Shown: positions 15,047 through 24,699 of the stretch, piece after piece
How positions within the stretch are numbered: the first letter of the stretch is position 1
Layout of the letters: every line of letters starts with the position of its first letter
Source of the DNA: Phyllobacterium pellucidum
GTDB lineage: Bacteria; Pseudomonadota; Alphaproteobacteria; Rhizobiales; Rhizobiaceae
Direction: 5' to 3'
DNA: 64,000 nucleotides
Assembly (NCBI RefSeq): GCF_013327855.1
Contig: NZ_JABUMX010000001.1
Coordinates: 496,001-560,000 of the forward strand
The notes under the pieces: model-generated
The model's database searches: none
What the model was told of the DNA's origin: nothing
What the model saw: the letters and a program-made list of their open reading frames with translations, nothing else
Position numbers and translations under genes: made by a program

Positions 15047-16806
15047 CAGAAGCCGCGCCTTCCGCACCGGTTGTCGCAAGAAACCTCTTCAAGACGTTTC
15101 ACCGCGAAACCGGCGAGACGGTCAAGGCGCTGGAGGATGTCTCATTCGAGGCACGGCACGGCACGTTGACCGCGCTCGTTGGGCCGGACGGCGCCGGCAA
15201 GACAACGATCCTGCGCCTGATCGCCGGGTTGATGACCGCTGAAAAGGGCGAGCTTTCCGTGCTTGGCGTCGATGTCGCCGCGGACCCGCAGAACATTCAG
15301 AACCGTATCGGTTACATGCCGCAGAAATTCGGCCTCTATGAGGACCTGACCGTTCAGCAGAATCTCGATCTCTATGCCGATCTGCACGGTATCGGTCACG
15401 ACGCGCGCAAGGAAATCTACCCTCGCCTGATGGAAATGACCGACCTCGGCCGCTTCACGGATCGGCTAGCCGGCAAACTTTCCGGCGGCATGAAGCAGAA
15501 GCTCGGCCTTGCCTGTACCCTCGTTCGCGCGCCAGAGCTTCTTCTTCTCGACGAACCGACAGTCGGCGTCGATCCACTGTCGCGGCGTGAACTCTGGGAA
15601 ATTGTCACCAAACTTGTGCGGGAAGACGGGCTAACAGTCGTCGTCAGCACCTCCTACCTCGACGAGGCGGAGCTTTGCGATCATGCCGTGGTCATGCATC
15701 TCGGCAAGGTATTGGCGCAAGGCAAGCCCGAGGAAATCACCGCCAGGGCAAAGGACCAGGTGTTCATCGCAACGCCCGACGCCGGCACGACCGCCAGGTC
15801 CCTGCAGGCGCGGCTGTTTCGCCAGGAAGGCGTCGCTGACGCCGTGCCGGAAGCCGGCAGGGTACGCGTCGTGAAGCAGCCGGATTTCGGCGGCGGTATC
15901 CGCATCGACGACAAGCCTGTCGAGCTCGAACCAGTGAAGCCGCGCTTCGAGGACGGCTTCATGATCCTCTTCAGCGCAGTAGCCAGGAAAAGCCAGTCGA
16001 GCGCGGTCACTCTCGACAGGCCGAAGCCGGCTGGGGGCAGCGAGATCTCCGTCGAAGTCCATGATCTCGTGCGCAAGTTCGGTGACTTCACTGCCGTCGA
16101 TCACGTCACGTTCGAGGTAAGGCGCGGCGAAATTTACGGATTGCTCGGCCCGAACGGCGCGGGCAAGAGCACGACCTTCCGCATGCTGTGCGGCCTGATG
16201 CCGGCAACGAGCGGCACCTTGCGCGTCGCTGGGGCGGATCTGCGGACGTCCCGCGCCGAGGCCCGCGAAAATCTCGGCTATGTGGCGCAAAAGTTTTCGC
16301 TCTACGGCGATCTCTCCGTGGACGAAAACCTTGATTTCTTTGCCAGCGCCTATGGCCTGCGCGGGGCGAAAAAGCGCCAGCGTATCGAATGGTCAAAAGA
16401 TCAATTCGAACTCGGCAGCCTGTCGACACTGCCAAGCGGGCAATTGCCCGGAGGCTTCAAGCAGCGTCTCGCCATGGCGGCGGCGCTCTTGCACGAGCCG
16501 GATATCCTTTTCCTCGATGAGGCGACCAGCGGTGCCGATCCGCTGGCGCGGCGCGAATTCTGGGGCCGCATCACTGCGCTGTCCGAACAAGGCGTTACCG
16601 TGATCGTAACCACCCATTTCATGGAAGAAGCCGAGTATTGCGATCGCATCATCATTCTCGATGCCGGCCGCAATCTTGCCGAGGGCACCCCCGCCGAAAT
16701 CCGAGCCCATGCCAAGCCGAAGAAGGGCGAAGAGGCCAACATGGAAGACGCCTTTATCGCCATCGTCGAGGAATCGCGCCGCGAAACGCGCGAAAAGGCA
16801 GCGTGA
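15043..16806 (+). CDS. ybhF: double ATPase subunit of ABC-2 exporter, YbhF
   Basis: A 587-residue fusion of two nucleotide-binding domains. Domain 1 (about 10-240): Walker A GPDGAGKTT, signature LSGGMKQKLGLA, Walker B LLLLDEPTVGVDP. Domain 2 (about 330-560): GPNGAGKSTT, an altered signature LPGGFKQRLAMA and ILFLDEATSGADP. As far as I recall, the E. coli YbhF second signature is also non-canonical. It powers YbhS/YbhR for drug or cation efflux. Start overlaps ybhG by 4 nt; its TGA overlaps the ybhS ATG by 1 nt, so the genes are translationally coupled. Confidence 0.92.
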   Translation: MTEAAPSAPVVARNLFKTFHRETGETVKALEDVSFEARHGTLTALVGPDGAGKTTILRLIAGLMTAEKGELSVLGVDVAADPQNIQNRIGYMPQKFGLYEDLTVQQNLDLYADLHGIGHDARKEIYPRLMEMTDLGRFTDRLAGKLSGGMKQKLGLACTLVRAPELLLLDEPTVGVDPLSRRELWEIVTKLVREDGLTVVVSTSYLDEAELCDHAVVMHLGKVLAQGKPEEITARAKDQVFIATPDAGTTARSLQARLFRQEGVADAVPEAGRVRVVKQPDFGGGIRIDDKPVELEPVKPRFEDGFMILFSAVARKSQSSAVTLDRPKPAGGSEISVEVHDLVRKFGDFTAVDHVTFEVRRGEIYGLLGPNGAGKSTTFRMLCGLMPATSGTLRVAGADLRTSRAEARENLGYVAQKFSLYGDLSVDENLDFFASAYGLRGAKKRQRIEWSKDQFELGSLSTLPSGQLPGGFKQRLAMAAALLHEPDILFLDEATSGADPLARREFWGRITALSEQGVTVIVTTHFMEEAEYCDRIIILDAGRNLAEGTPAEIRAHAKPKKGEEANMEDAFIAIVEESRRETREKAA

Positions 16807-17981
16807 TGGCTTACCAAACCGGCGAGGGCTCAGCCATGAACGCGCCCGCTTCGCATCCCGCCAGGAACAGCCTGCGCCGCATCCTGGCGCTGGTGCGCAA
16901 GGAATCCTGGCAAGTCGTGCGCGATCCGAGCAGCATCGCCGTCGGCATCGTCATGCCCATGATCCTCCTGATCCTCTTTGGCTACGGACTTTCCTTCGAC
17001 CTGAAGAATTTGCCCGTGGCGATGGTGATCGAAGATTCGTCCGCCGAGGCCCGCAATGCCGTCTCCGGCTTCGAACTCTCGCCCTATTTTCAGACGCATC
17101 GGGTGATGACCATGGCCGAGGCGCAGCGTCTTCTGATGAACAAGACCGTCAACGGTATCGTTCGTATACCGCCGCAGTTTGCGCGCGATGTCGAGGCTGG
17201 GACGGCGGAGATCCAGTTCGTGGTCAATGGCAGTGACGCCAATACCGCCCGGATTGCACTCGGCTATGCGCAGGGTGCCGTCGGTATTGCAGCTGCCCGG
17301 CAGATGGCCGAGGGCAAGATCGTCAGCAACGGCGCGACGATCGATCTTGAACCGCGCCTCTGGTTCAACGCGGCCAATGACAGCACCTATTTCCTCGTCC
17401 CCGGGCTCATCGTATTGGTCATGACGCTCATTGGCGCCCTGCTGACGGCGCTGGTCATCGCGCGCGAATGGGAACGCGGCACGTTTGAAGCGCTCTTCGT
17501 CACCCCCGCCCTGCCAAGCGAGATCCTCCTCGGCAAGACGGTGCCCTATTTCGTGCTCGGCATGCTCGGACTTGCGCTTTCGGTCATCGGCAGCCAGGTT
17601 CTGTTCGGCGTTCCACTGCGCGGATCGCTCTGGATCCTGGTGGTGGTCTCGACGTTCTATCTGCTGGTTGCGCTCGGCATCGGGCTCTTGATTTCGTCGC
17701 TGACCAAAAACCAGTTCGTGGCGAGCCAGATCACGCTGATCGTCACCTTCCTGCCGGCAATGATGCTCTCGGGGTTCATGTTCGACATCAGGAGCATGCC
17801 CTATGCGATCCAGGTCATCACCCATATTTTCCCGGCGCGCTATTTCGTCAGCGTGTTGCAGACGCTGTTTCTGGCCGGCGATATCTGGCCGGTCATACTG
17901 CCAAATGCCGCTGTGCTGGCCGTGATGGCGGCGGTGCTGATGACCGCCTCGGTCTTTGCAACACGCAAGAAACTCGGGTGA
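16806..17981 (+). CDS. ybhS: ABC-2 exporter permease YbhS
   Basis: A 391-residue ABC-2 permease: one N-terminal helix (about 45-65, IVMPMILLILFGYGLSF), a large periplasmic domain, then five C-terminal helices with the family block ALVIAREWERGTFEALFVTP. The ATG at 16806 overlaps the ybhF stop (TGATG). A second in-frame ATG at 16836, after GGCGAGGG, would shorten it by 10 residues and is also plausible. It forms a heterodimeric channel with YbhR. Confidence 0.9.
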   Translation: MAYQTGEGSAMNAPASHPARNSLRRILALVRKESWQVVRDPSSIAVGIVMPMILLILFGYGLSFDLKNLPVAMVIEDSSAEARNAVSGFELSPYFQTHRVMTMAEAQRLLMNKTVNGIVRIPPQFARDVEAGTAEIQFVVNGSDANTARIALGYAQGAVGIAAARQMAEGKIVSNGATIDLEPRLWFNAANDSTYFLVPGLIVLVMTLIGALLTALVIAREWERGTFEALFVTPALPSEILLGKTVPYFVLGMLGLALSVIGSQVLFGVPLRGSLWILVVVSTFYLLVALGIGLLISSLTKNQFVASQITLIVTFLPAMMLSGFMFDIRSMPYAIQVITHIFPARYFVSVLQTLFLAGDIWPVILPNAAVLAVMAAVLMTASVFATRKKLG

Positions 17982-17987
17982 GCGGTC

Positions 17988-19109
17988 ATGAAGGAATCGT
18001 TCTTCCGCATCATCGCCCTGATCCGCAAGGAATTGCTGGCAATCTTCAAGGATCCGAAGAGCCGGATCGTGCTTGTGCTGCCGCCGATCCTGCAGTGCCT
18101 GATCTTTGGCTACGCGGCGAGCTATGACCTCAACAACGTTCCCTATGCTATCCTCGATCACGATCACAGCGCGGCCTCCATCGAATTCATCTCCAAGCTT
18201 GACGGCTCTGGAACGTTCACGCGCGTGGCAACGCTGCAGCGGACCTCGGACATCGCGAAATTCATCGATGAGGGGCGCGTGCTCCTTGTCATCGTCGTCG
18301 ACGAGGATTTCGAAAAGCGGCTGATGGCGGGGATGCCGGCCAAGCTGCAGGTGATCGCTGATGGCCGCAACTCCAATACGGCGGGCACGGCGCAAAGCTA
18401 TATCAGCACGATCGCATCGGACTTCGCCACACGCTGGCGGGCAGATAATGGTCAGGATCCGCCCGGCGGCATGAAGCTCACCACCCGGGCGTGGTATAAT
18501 CCAAGCCTTGAGACGCGCTGGTACATGATCCCTTCGCTGATCGGCACGATCACGATGATGATGACGTTGATGCTCACGGCAATGTCCGTGGCGCGGGAGC
18601 GCGAGGCAGGCACGTTCGACCAATTGCTGGTCACGCCATTTCGGCCCTCCGAGATCATGATCGGCAAGGCCCTGCCCTCGATGCTGGTCGGGCTCAGCCA
18701 GGCAACGACGATTCTTCTCGTTGCCCAATTATGGTTCCAGATCCCGTTTACCGGGTCCTATTTCATGCTGTATCTCGGATTAATACTGTTTCTCGCCGCA
18801 GCCGTCGGCATCGGACTGTTCATCTCGTCGCTCGCCGCCAACATGCAGCAGGCCATGATCTATTCGTTCGTGCTGCTTATGCCGTTCATGCTGCTTTCCG
18901 GCCTGACGGCGCCTATCGGCAACATGCCCGAGATCCTGCAGTATATGACCCTCGTTAATCCACTGCGCTATGCGATCAGTATCACGCATCAGGTCTATCT
19001 GGAGGATGCAGGCGTAAGGGAGCTCTATCCGGAAATGCTGGCGCTGGTCGCGATCGCCGCGGTCACCCTGCCGTTTTCGGCGTGGCTGTTCCGCAACCGG
19101 CTGACATGA
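17988..19109 (+). CDS. ybhR: ABC-2 exporter permease YbhR
   Basis: A 373-residue partner permease with the same architecture as YbhS: N-terminal helix (IVLVLPPILQCLIFGYAASY), periplasmic domain, and a C-terminal membrane half containing AMSVAREREAGTFDQLLVTP. It begins 6 nt after ybhS and completes the four-gene exporter operon. Its end is 8 nt from the convergent end of the TetR gene at 19118. Confidence 0.9.
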   Translation: MKESFFRIIALIRKELLAIFKDPKSRIVLVLPPILQCLIFGYAASYDLNNVPYAILDHDHSAASIEFISKLDGSGTFTRVATLQRTSDIAKFIDEGRVLLVIVVDEDFEKRLMAGMPAKLQVIADGRNSNTAGTAQSYISTIASDFATRWRADNGQDPPGGMKLTTRAWYNPSLETRWYMIPSLIGTITMMMTLMLTAMSVAREREAGTFDQLLVTPFRPSEIMIGKALPSMLVGLSQATTILLVAQLWFQIPFTGSYFMLYLGLILFLAAAVGIGLFISSLAANMQQAMIYSFVLLMPFMLLSGLTAPIGNMPEILQYMTLVNPLRYAISITHQVYLEDAGVRELYPEMLALVAIAAVTLPFSAWLFRNRLT

Positions 19110-19117
19110 AACGGCGG

Positions 19118-19702
19118 CTATTTGTCAGGAAAAGACTTCATCGCGATATCGACAAGCCTGTAGACGTCTTCACGGCTGGCGCCGCTCGACGCCTGCACGG
19201 CGGTACCTTGCGCAACGGTCAAAATGTACCGGGCAAGGTCCTCGGGATTGCTGTCGTCAGGCAGGTCGCCCTCGCGCTTGGCGCGCTCGAACCGACGCGC
19301 CAGCGCCTTCTGACCGACCTGAATACGCTCGACAATGGTCTTGTGGATCTCGAGTGCGGCATCGCTGCAGGAACTTGCGGCGTTGACGACGAGGCAGCCG
19401 CCGGGATTGCACGCTTCGGTCTGCGCCCGGACGAATCCGCGCAAAATGTCCAAGGCGACCGTGCGGGCTTCCGGCTGTTCGAGCGCGCTCCAGAAGAACG
19501 CCATATAGTGCTCTTCGTAACGCTGCAGCGCCATGCGGAAGAGTTCTTCCTTGTTGCCGAATGTGCCGTAGAGGCTTGGTTTTGTTATGCCCATGCCGTC
19601 AGTAAGGTCAGTGATGGACGTGCCTTCGTAGCCCTTGCGCCAGAACAGCTCCAAAGCCGTCTGCAAGGCATCGTCCGCATCAAATTCCCTCGGCCGTCCC
19701 AT
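19118..19702 (-). CDS. TetR-family repressor of RND pump
   Basis: A 194-residue regulator beginning MGRPREFDADDALQTALELF with recognition helix GITKPSLYGTFGNKEELF (about 38-55). The C-terminal domain contains NPGGCLVVNAASSCSD, whose Cys pair is common in this AcrR-like branch. GGGAG lies 8 nt before the ATG at 19702; a TTG two codons upstream is less likely. It is divergent from an RND pump and presumably binds the two TATACCG palindromes in the shared intergenic region, by analogy with BepR of Brucella. Confidence 0.85.
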   Translation of the reverse strand: MGRPREFDADDALQTALELFWRKGYEGTSITDLTDGMGITKPSLYGTFGNKEELFRMALQRYEEHYMAFFWSALEQPEARTVALDILRGFVRAQTEACNPGGCLVVNAASSCSDAALEIHKTIVERIQVGQKALARRFERAKREGDLPDDSNPEDLARYILTVAQGTAVQASSGASREDVYRLVDIAMKSFPDK

Positions 19703-19723
19703 GGACAAGACTCCCTAAAAGAA

Positions 19724-19804
19724 TTATACCGCTCGGTATAAAATCGGTTGACAGCTGCTGTACCGCAGCCTTATATCACCGCTTCTATACCGATCGGTAT
19801 AGAA
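19724..19804 (+). promoter_or_regulatory. RND pump promoter between two TetR operators
   Basis: A sigma70 promoter, TTGACA (19748-19753), 17 nt, TTATAT (19771-19776), lies between two operators. O1 is TATACCG-CT-CGGTATA (19725-19740). O2 is a perfect 22-bp palindrome at 19783-19804 with core TATACCGATCGGTATA, placed on the expected start site. O1 also lies just upstream of the repressor gene, giving autoregulation. Confidence 0.88.
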
Positions 19805-19871
19805 CGTCAATGATCGAGTTCCGATCTGCCATCCTCCCAAGTGGCATATATTTTCAAAGCAGGTGACCACG

Positions 19872-21089
19872 ATGTCAATCAGCACTTTTAAGAAGAGCCT
19901 CCTCGTCAGCGGCATTGTTCTAACGCTTGCAACCGTAGGTGGCACAAAAGTTTTTGAATTCTCCAAAGGTCATGCAGAAGTTGAAAAGCAGCAGGCTCCC
20001 GCTCAGGCAATGCCGGTGTCGGTAGCGCTCGTCCAGCCGAAAAACGTGACGCAGTGGAACGAATTTTCCGGCCGTCTTGAAGCAATCGATTCGGTGGAAG
20101 TGCGCTCGCGCGTTGCCGGCGCTGTCCAGTCGATCCATTTCAAGGAAGGCGCGATCGTCAAGCAGGGCGACCTTCTGGTGAAAATAGACCCGGCGCCGTT
20201 CGAAGCAGAGGTTGCGCGGGCTCGCGCCGAGGTTAGCGCTGCACAATCGAAGCTCGCCTTTGCCAAGAACGAGCTTGAGCGCGGCAAGCGCCTGATCGAT
20301 TCCCGCACCGTATCGCAGAGCGATTACGACCAGCGCATGAACGTGCAGACCGGCGCGCAGGCTGACCTCCAGGCAGCTGAGGCCGTTCTCAAGACGGCCA
20401 TGCTCAATCTCGACTATACGGATATCCGCGCACCGATCACCGGACGCGTCGGGCGCATCGAGATCACACCCGGCAACCTGATCGCTGCCGGCCCGAGCTC
20501 ACCGCTTCTGACGTCGCTCGTCTCGATCAGCCCGATCTATGCAAGCTTCGAGGCCGACGAGAACGTCGTCGCCAAGGCGCTCGCCGATCTGCCGAGCGGT
20601 CTCAACGGCCGTGACTTCGTGGATCGCATTCCCGTGCAGATGGATGTGCAGGGGTCGAACGGCGTTGCCGGAAAACTCCAGCTCATCAACAACAGCGTCG
20701 ATGTGTCGAGCGGCACGGTCAAGGTGCGTGCGGTCTTCGATAATGCCGACGGCAGGCTGATGCCGGGCCAATTCGCCAAGGTGCGCATGGGCCAGGCCAA
20801 TGAGCGTCAGGAACTGCTCGTTGATGAAAAGGCTGTCGGTACCGACCAGAACAAGAAGTTCGTCATGGTCGTCAATCCGCAGAACATCGTCGAATATCGC
20901 GAGATCACGCTGGGCGCGCGGGCCGAAGGCCTTCGCATCGTGACGGCGGGCCTGCAGGCTGATGAAAAGATCGTCGTCAACGGCTTGCAGCGCATCCGTC
21001 CCGGTTCACTTGTCGCACCGCAAATGGTGGCAATGGGGGCAACGGCGGCCGCTAACCAGCAAGCGCTTGCGGAACCCGCAAAGCAATAA
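19872..21089 (+). CDS. RND efflux periplasmic adaptor (BepF/MexE-like)
   Basis: A 405-residue membrane fusion protein. After an N-terminal hydrophobic anchor (about 9-27) come the lipoyl half FKEGAIVKQGDLLVKIDPAPF, an alpha hairpin of about 60 residues, LDYTDIRAPITGRVGRIEITPG, a beta-barrel and the membrane-proximal domain. It connects the RND pump at 21120 to an outer-membrane TolC-type channel, not encoded here. AGGTG at 19861-19865 supports the ATG at 19872. Operator O2 lies at the transcription start. Confidence 0.9.
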   Translation: MSISTFKKSLLVSGIVLTLATVGGTKVFEFSKGHAEVEKQQAPAQAMPVSVALVQPKNVTQWNEFSGRLEAIDSVEVRSRVAGAVQSIHFKEGAIVKQGDLLVKIDPAPFEAEVARARAEVSAAQSKLAFAKNELERGKRLIDSRTVSQSDYDQRMNVQTGAQADLQAAEAVLKTAMLNLDYTDIRAPITGRVGRIEITPGNLIAAGPSSPLLTSLVSISPIYASFEADENVVAKALADLPSGLNGRDFVDRIPVQMDVQGSNGVAGKLQLINNSVDVSSGTVKVRAVFDNADGRLMPGQFAKVRMGQANERQELLVDEKAVGTDQNKKFVMVVNPQNIVEYREITLGARAEGLRIVTAGLQADEKIVVNGLQRIRPGSLVAPQMVAMGATAAANQQALAEPAKQ

Positions 21090-21119
21090 TCCAGAGCCCC
21101 TCCGGGCAGGTGGAATGAC

Positions 21120-24100
21120 ATGAACATTTCCAACTTCTTCATCGATCGCCCGATTTTTGCGGGCGTTCTTTCTTTCGTCATCTTTCTCGGCGGCCTGATT
21201 GCCCTCACGGCGATGCCCGTTTCGGAATATCCGGACGTGGTACCGCCTTCGATCGTGGTGCGCGCGCAGTATCCGGGCGCCAATCCCAAGGTCATTGCGG
21301 AAACGGTGGCGACGCCGATCGAGGAATCGATCAACGGCGTCGAAGGCATGCTCTACATGGGCAGCCAGGCGACTGCCGACGGCCAGATGACACTGACCGT
21401 CACCTTCGCGCTTGGTACCGATCCAGACAAGGCGCAGCAGCTGGTACAGAACCGCGTCTCGCAGGCAGAACCGCGCCTGCCCGAGGAGGTGCGCAGTCTC
21501 GGCATAACCACGGTGAAAAGTTCGCCGGACCTGATGCTGGTCGTGAACCTCATCTCCCCCAACAACCGCTATGACATCACCTATCTGCGCAACTATGCCC
21601 TGATCAACATCAAGGACCGGCTTGCCCGCATCACTGGTGTCGGCGATGTGCAATTGTTTGGCTCGGGCGACTATTCGATGCGCATCTGGCTCGATCCGCA
21701 GAAGACCGCCGAGCTTGGTCTCTCGGCAACCGACGTTCTTAGCGAAATCCGCGCCCAGAACGTCCAGGCGGCTGCGGGCGTGATCGGTGCTTCGCCGAGC
21801 CCCAACGACGTCAATCTGCAGCTGTCGGTCAACGCGCAAGGGCGGCTCCAGTCCGAAGAGGAATTCGGGCAGATCATCGTCAAGACGGCGGCCAACGGGG
21901 CGATCACCCGCCTGAAGGACATTGCCCGCGTCGAGCTTGGCGCGGCGCAGTATTCGTTGCGCTCGCTGCTCGACAATAAGCCTGCGGTGGCAATCCCGGT
22001 TTTCCAGGCGCCCGGTTCCAATGCGATCCAGATCGCGGATCAGGTGCGCAGCGTCATGGACGAGATGAAGCTGACCATGCCGGAGGGCGTCGACTACGAA
22101 ATCGTCTACGATACGACGCAGTTCGTGCGCGCTTCGATCGAGGCCGTGGTTCATACGCTGCTTGAAGCTGTCGTTCTCGTCGTCCTCGTGGTCATTCTCT
22201 TCCTGCAAACGTGGCGCGCCTCGATCATTCCGCTGATCGCCGTGCCGATCTCGATCATCGGCACATTTGCGGTGATGCATCTTTTCGGCTTTTCGGTGAA
22301 CGCGCTCAGTCTCTTCGGTCTCGTCCTTGCCATCGGCATTGTCGTCGACGATGCGATCGTCGTCGTGGAAAATGTCGAGCGCAATATCGAAAACGGGCTT
22401 GCGCCCCGGCAGGCGACCATCCAGGCCATGCGCGAAGTTTCGGGACCGATCATCGCCATTGCGCTTGTGCTGGTCGCCGTGTTCGTGCCGCTCGCGTTCA
22501 TCACCGGACTGACCGGCCAGTTCTACCGGCAGTTCGCGCTGACGATCGCCATTTCGACCGTGATCTCGGCGTTCAACTCGCTGACCCTGTCGCCTGCCCT
22601 CGCCGCCCTGCTCCTCAAGGGACATGACGCCCCGAAGGACCGGCTGACACGGTTTATGGACGCGTCGCTGGGCTGGCTGTTCCGTGGCTTCAATGCCGTC
22701 TTCACACGCGGCGCCAACGGCTATAGCCGGGGCGTGCGCGGTGTCATTTCGCGCAAGACGTTGATGATGGCGATCTACCTCGTCCTCATCGGCGCGACGG
22801 CGTTCATGTTCAGGAGCGTTCCCGGCGGCTTCGTTCCGCCGCAGGACAAGCAATATCTGGTCGGCTTCACCCAGTTGCCGGATGGCGCCACCCTTGACCG
22901 GACCGAGGCGGTCGTCCGCCGCATCGGCGACATCGCGCTGAAGATCCCGGGCGTCCAGAGCACTATTGCTTTCCCGGGCCTCTCGATCAACGGCTTCACC
23001 AACAGCGCCAATGCCGGTATCGTCTTCGTCTCGCTCAAGCCCTTCGAAGAGCGCAAGACGCCGGAACTCAGCGCCGGAGCGATTGCGATGCAGCTCAACC
23101 AGCAACTGTTCGGCATCCAGGAGTCGTTCAGCGCCGTGTTCCCGCCTCCGCCGGTGCAGGGTCTCGGTGCGATCGGCGGCTTCAAGTTGCAGATCGAAGA
23201 CCGTAACGGCCTCGGCTACCAGGCGCTCGACGACGCAACCAAGGCATTCCTCGGCAAGGCGGCAGCGGCTCCGGAGCTGACAGGCCTCTTCTCCAGCTAC
23301 CAGATCAACGTTCCGCAGCTTTACGCAGATGTCGATCGCGCCAAGGCGCGCCAACTCAACGTATCGCTGCCGGAGATCTTCAACACGCTGCAGATCTATC
23401 TCGGTTCCGTCTACGTCAACGACTTCAATAAGTTCGGCCGTACCTATTCCGTGCGGATGCAGGCGGAGTCGAATTTCCGGGCGAAGGCCGAGGACATCGG
23501 CGACCTCAAGGTACGGTCGGGAACTGGCGAGATGATCCCGCTTTCCGCCCTGATCAAGGTCGATTCCAGTGCGGGTCCCGACCGCGTGATGCGGTATAAC
23601 GGCTTCCTCTCCGCCGATGTGAACGGCAATGCCGCGCCCGGATATTCGTCCGGCCAGGCACGCGCGGCTGTCGAGAAGATCGCCGCCGAGACGCTGCCGG
23701 CAGGCATCGGTTTCGAATGGACCGAACTGACATACCAGGAGATCATTGCCGGCAACTCCGCCTATCTGATCTTTCCGCTGTCGATCCTTCTCGTGTTCCT
23801 TGTACTTGCGGCCCAGTATGAGAGCATGGCCTTGCCGCTGTCGATCATCATGATCGTGCCGCTCGGGCTCCTCGCTGCCTTGACCGGCGTCTGGCTGACG
23901 GCTGGCGACAACAACGTGTTCACGCAGATCGGGTTGATCGTTCTGGTCGGTCTGTCGGCCAAGAACGCGATCCTGATTGTCGAATTCGCGCGTGAGCTCG
24001 AGTTTGCGGGGGCGACACCCTTCAAGGCCGTCGTCGAAGCGAGCAGGTTGCGCCTGCGCCCGATCCTGATGACGTCCCTCGCCTTCATCATGGGCGTCGT

Positions 24101-24341
24101 ACCACTGGTTACCTCGACCGGGGCGGGCGCTGAAATGCGCAGCGCCATGGGCGTCGCGGTATTTGCCGGCATGATTGGCGTGACCCTGTTCGGACTGTTC
24201 ATGACCCCGGTCTTCTATGTTCTGGTCAGGGCGCTCAGCGGGAATCGGCCTTTGCGTCATGCGACGCATGGGAGCCATTTCGAAGCAACATCAGGCCATA
24301 ATTCGGACGTGATTCTTCCGGCCCCGTCGCCGGCAGAGTAA
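21120..24341 (+). CDS. RND multidrug efflux transporter (BepG/MexF/OqxB clade)
   Basis: A 1073-residue HAE1-type inner-membrane pump with 12 helices and two large periplasmic loops. It begins MNISNFFIDRPIFAGVLSF. Proton-relay residues are visible in GIVVDDAIVVVENVERN (paired Asp, helix 4) and GLSAKNAILIVEFA (Lys, helix 10). Sequence features such as LFGSGDYSMRIWLDPQKTAE place it with MexF/OqxB/BepG, which export fluoroquinolones, chloramphenicol, dyes and detergents. It follows the adaptor by 30 nt. A long antisense reading frame covers it but is a codon-bias artefact. Confidence 0.94.
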   Translation: MNISNFFIDRPIFAGVLSFVIFLGGLIALTAMPVSEYPDVVPPSIVVRAQYPGANPKVIAETVATPIEESINGVEGMLYMGSQATADGQMTLTVTFALGTDPDKAQQLVQNRVSQAEPRLPEEVRSLGITTVKSSPDLMLVVNLISPNNRYDITYLRNYALINIKDRLARITGVGDVQLFGSGDYSMRIWLDPQKTAELGLSATDVLSEIRAQNVQAAAGVIGASPSPNDVNLQLSVNAQGRLQSEEEFGQIIVKTAANGAITRLKDIARVELGAAQYSLRSLLDNKPAVAIPVFQAPGSNAIQIADQVRSVMDEMKLTMPEGVDYEIVYDTTQFVRASIEAVVHTLLEAVVLVVLVVILFLQTWRASIIPLIAVPISIIGTFAVMHLFGFSVNALSLFGLVLAIGIVVDDAIVVVENVERNIENGLAPRQATIQAMREVSGPIIAIALVLVAVFVPLAFITGLTGQFYRQFALTIAISTVISAFNSLTLSPALAALLLKGHDAPKDRLTRFMDASLGWLFRGFNAVFTRGANGYSRGVRGVISRKTLMMAIYLVLIGATAFMFRSVPGGFVPPQDKQYLVGFTQLPDGATLDRTEAVVRRIGDIALKIPGVQSTIAFPGLSINGFTNSANAGIVFVSLKPFEERKTPELSAGAIAMQLNQQLFGIQESFSAVFPPPPVQGLGAIGGFKLQIEDRNGLGYQALDDATKAFLGKAAAAPELTGLFSSYQINVPQLYADVDRAKARQLNVSLPEIFNTLQIYLGSVYVNDFNKFGRTYSVRMQAESNFRAKAEDIGDLKVRSGTGEMIPLSALIKVDSSAGPDRVMRYNGFLSADVNGNAAPGYSSGQARAAVEKIAAETLPAGIGFEWTELTYQEIIAGNSAYLIFPLSILLVFLVLAAQYESMALPLSIIMIVPLGLLAALTGVWLTAGDNNVFTQIGLIVLVGLSAKNAILIVEFARELEFAGATPFKAVVEASRLRLRPILMTSLAFIMGVVPLVTSTGAGAEMRSAMGVAVFAGMIGVTLFGLFMTPVFYVLVRALSGNRPLRHATHGSHFEATSGHNSDVILPAPSPAE

Positions 24342-24381
24342 AAAAACGCGGCGGCGCGGGCTTTTTCCCCACCCGCGCCGC
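24341..24381. terminator. hairpin after RND operon
   Basis: 10-bp perfect stem GCGGCGCGGG / CCCGCGCCGC (24351-24360, 24372-24381), 11-nt loop. The T tract is on the minus-strand side (seven T's), with none after the stem in the pump direction, so plus-strand termination may be inefficient. Confidence 0.6.
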
Positions 24382-24573
24382 TCGAATCAAAGCATTGATC
24401 CAGCATCGATTTTTTCCGCCAGAAAGCGGCCAGCGCTAATTTCAATTTGGTTATGGAACTTTTTGGGTGACAAAAGGTTTCAAACTGTTACAGTTATGTG
24501 ACCAGCCGAATTCGGCACTGACGATCATGATCCTACCGCCTGTCGCGGGGGTCGTTAAAATCAGGAGAACGCC

Positions 24574-24699
24574 TTGAGCAGCTTTGCCGCAGCCAATGAT
24601 AATCGGAAGGTCAGCGACGGATTTATTCCCTTCGTTGTCTTTGTGTTTCTGACCGAAGTCGCAGCAACTTTCCTGCTGACCGTGCCCAATTGGTATTGA
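24574..24699 (+). CDS. 41-residue membrane peptide (TTG start)
   Basis: Starts at TTG with AGGAGA 5 nt upstream (24563-24568). It encodes MSSFAAANDNRKVSDGFIPF followed by a hydrophobic helix and TVPNWY, one transmembrane segment. Its TGA overlaps the TTG start of the next micro-gene (TTGA), a coupling arrangement that supports both. No family recognised. Confidence 0.55.
   Translation: MSSFAAANDNRKVSDGFIPFVVFVFLTEVAATFLLTVPNWY

Noticed and set aside
16830..18728. A 632-codon antisense frame over ybhS and ybhR
   Set aside because: Low-complexity Arg/His/Asp composition, no start signal, and it lies opposite two clear ABC permeases.
21006..24278. A 1090-codon open frame antisense to the RND pump
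   Set aside because: It is the mirror of a GC-rich coding gene: its composition is Arg/Asp/His-rich and featureless, while the plus strand gives a full RND transporter with proton-relay residues.
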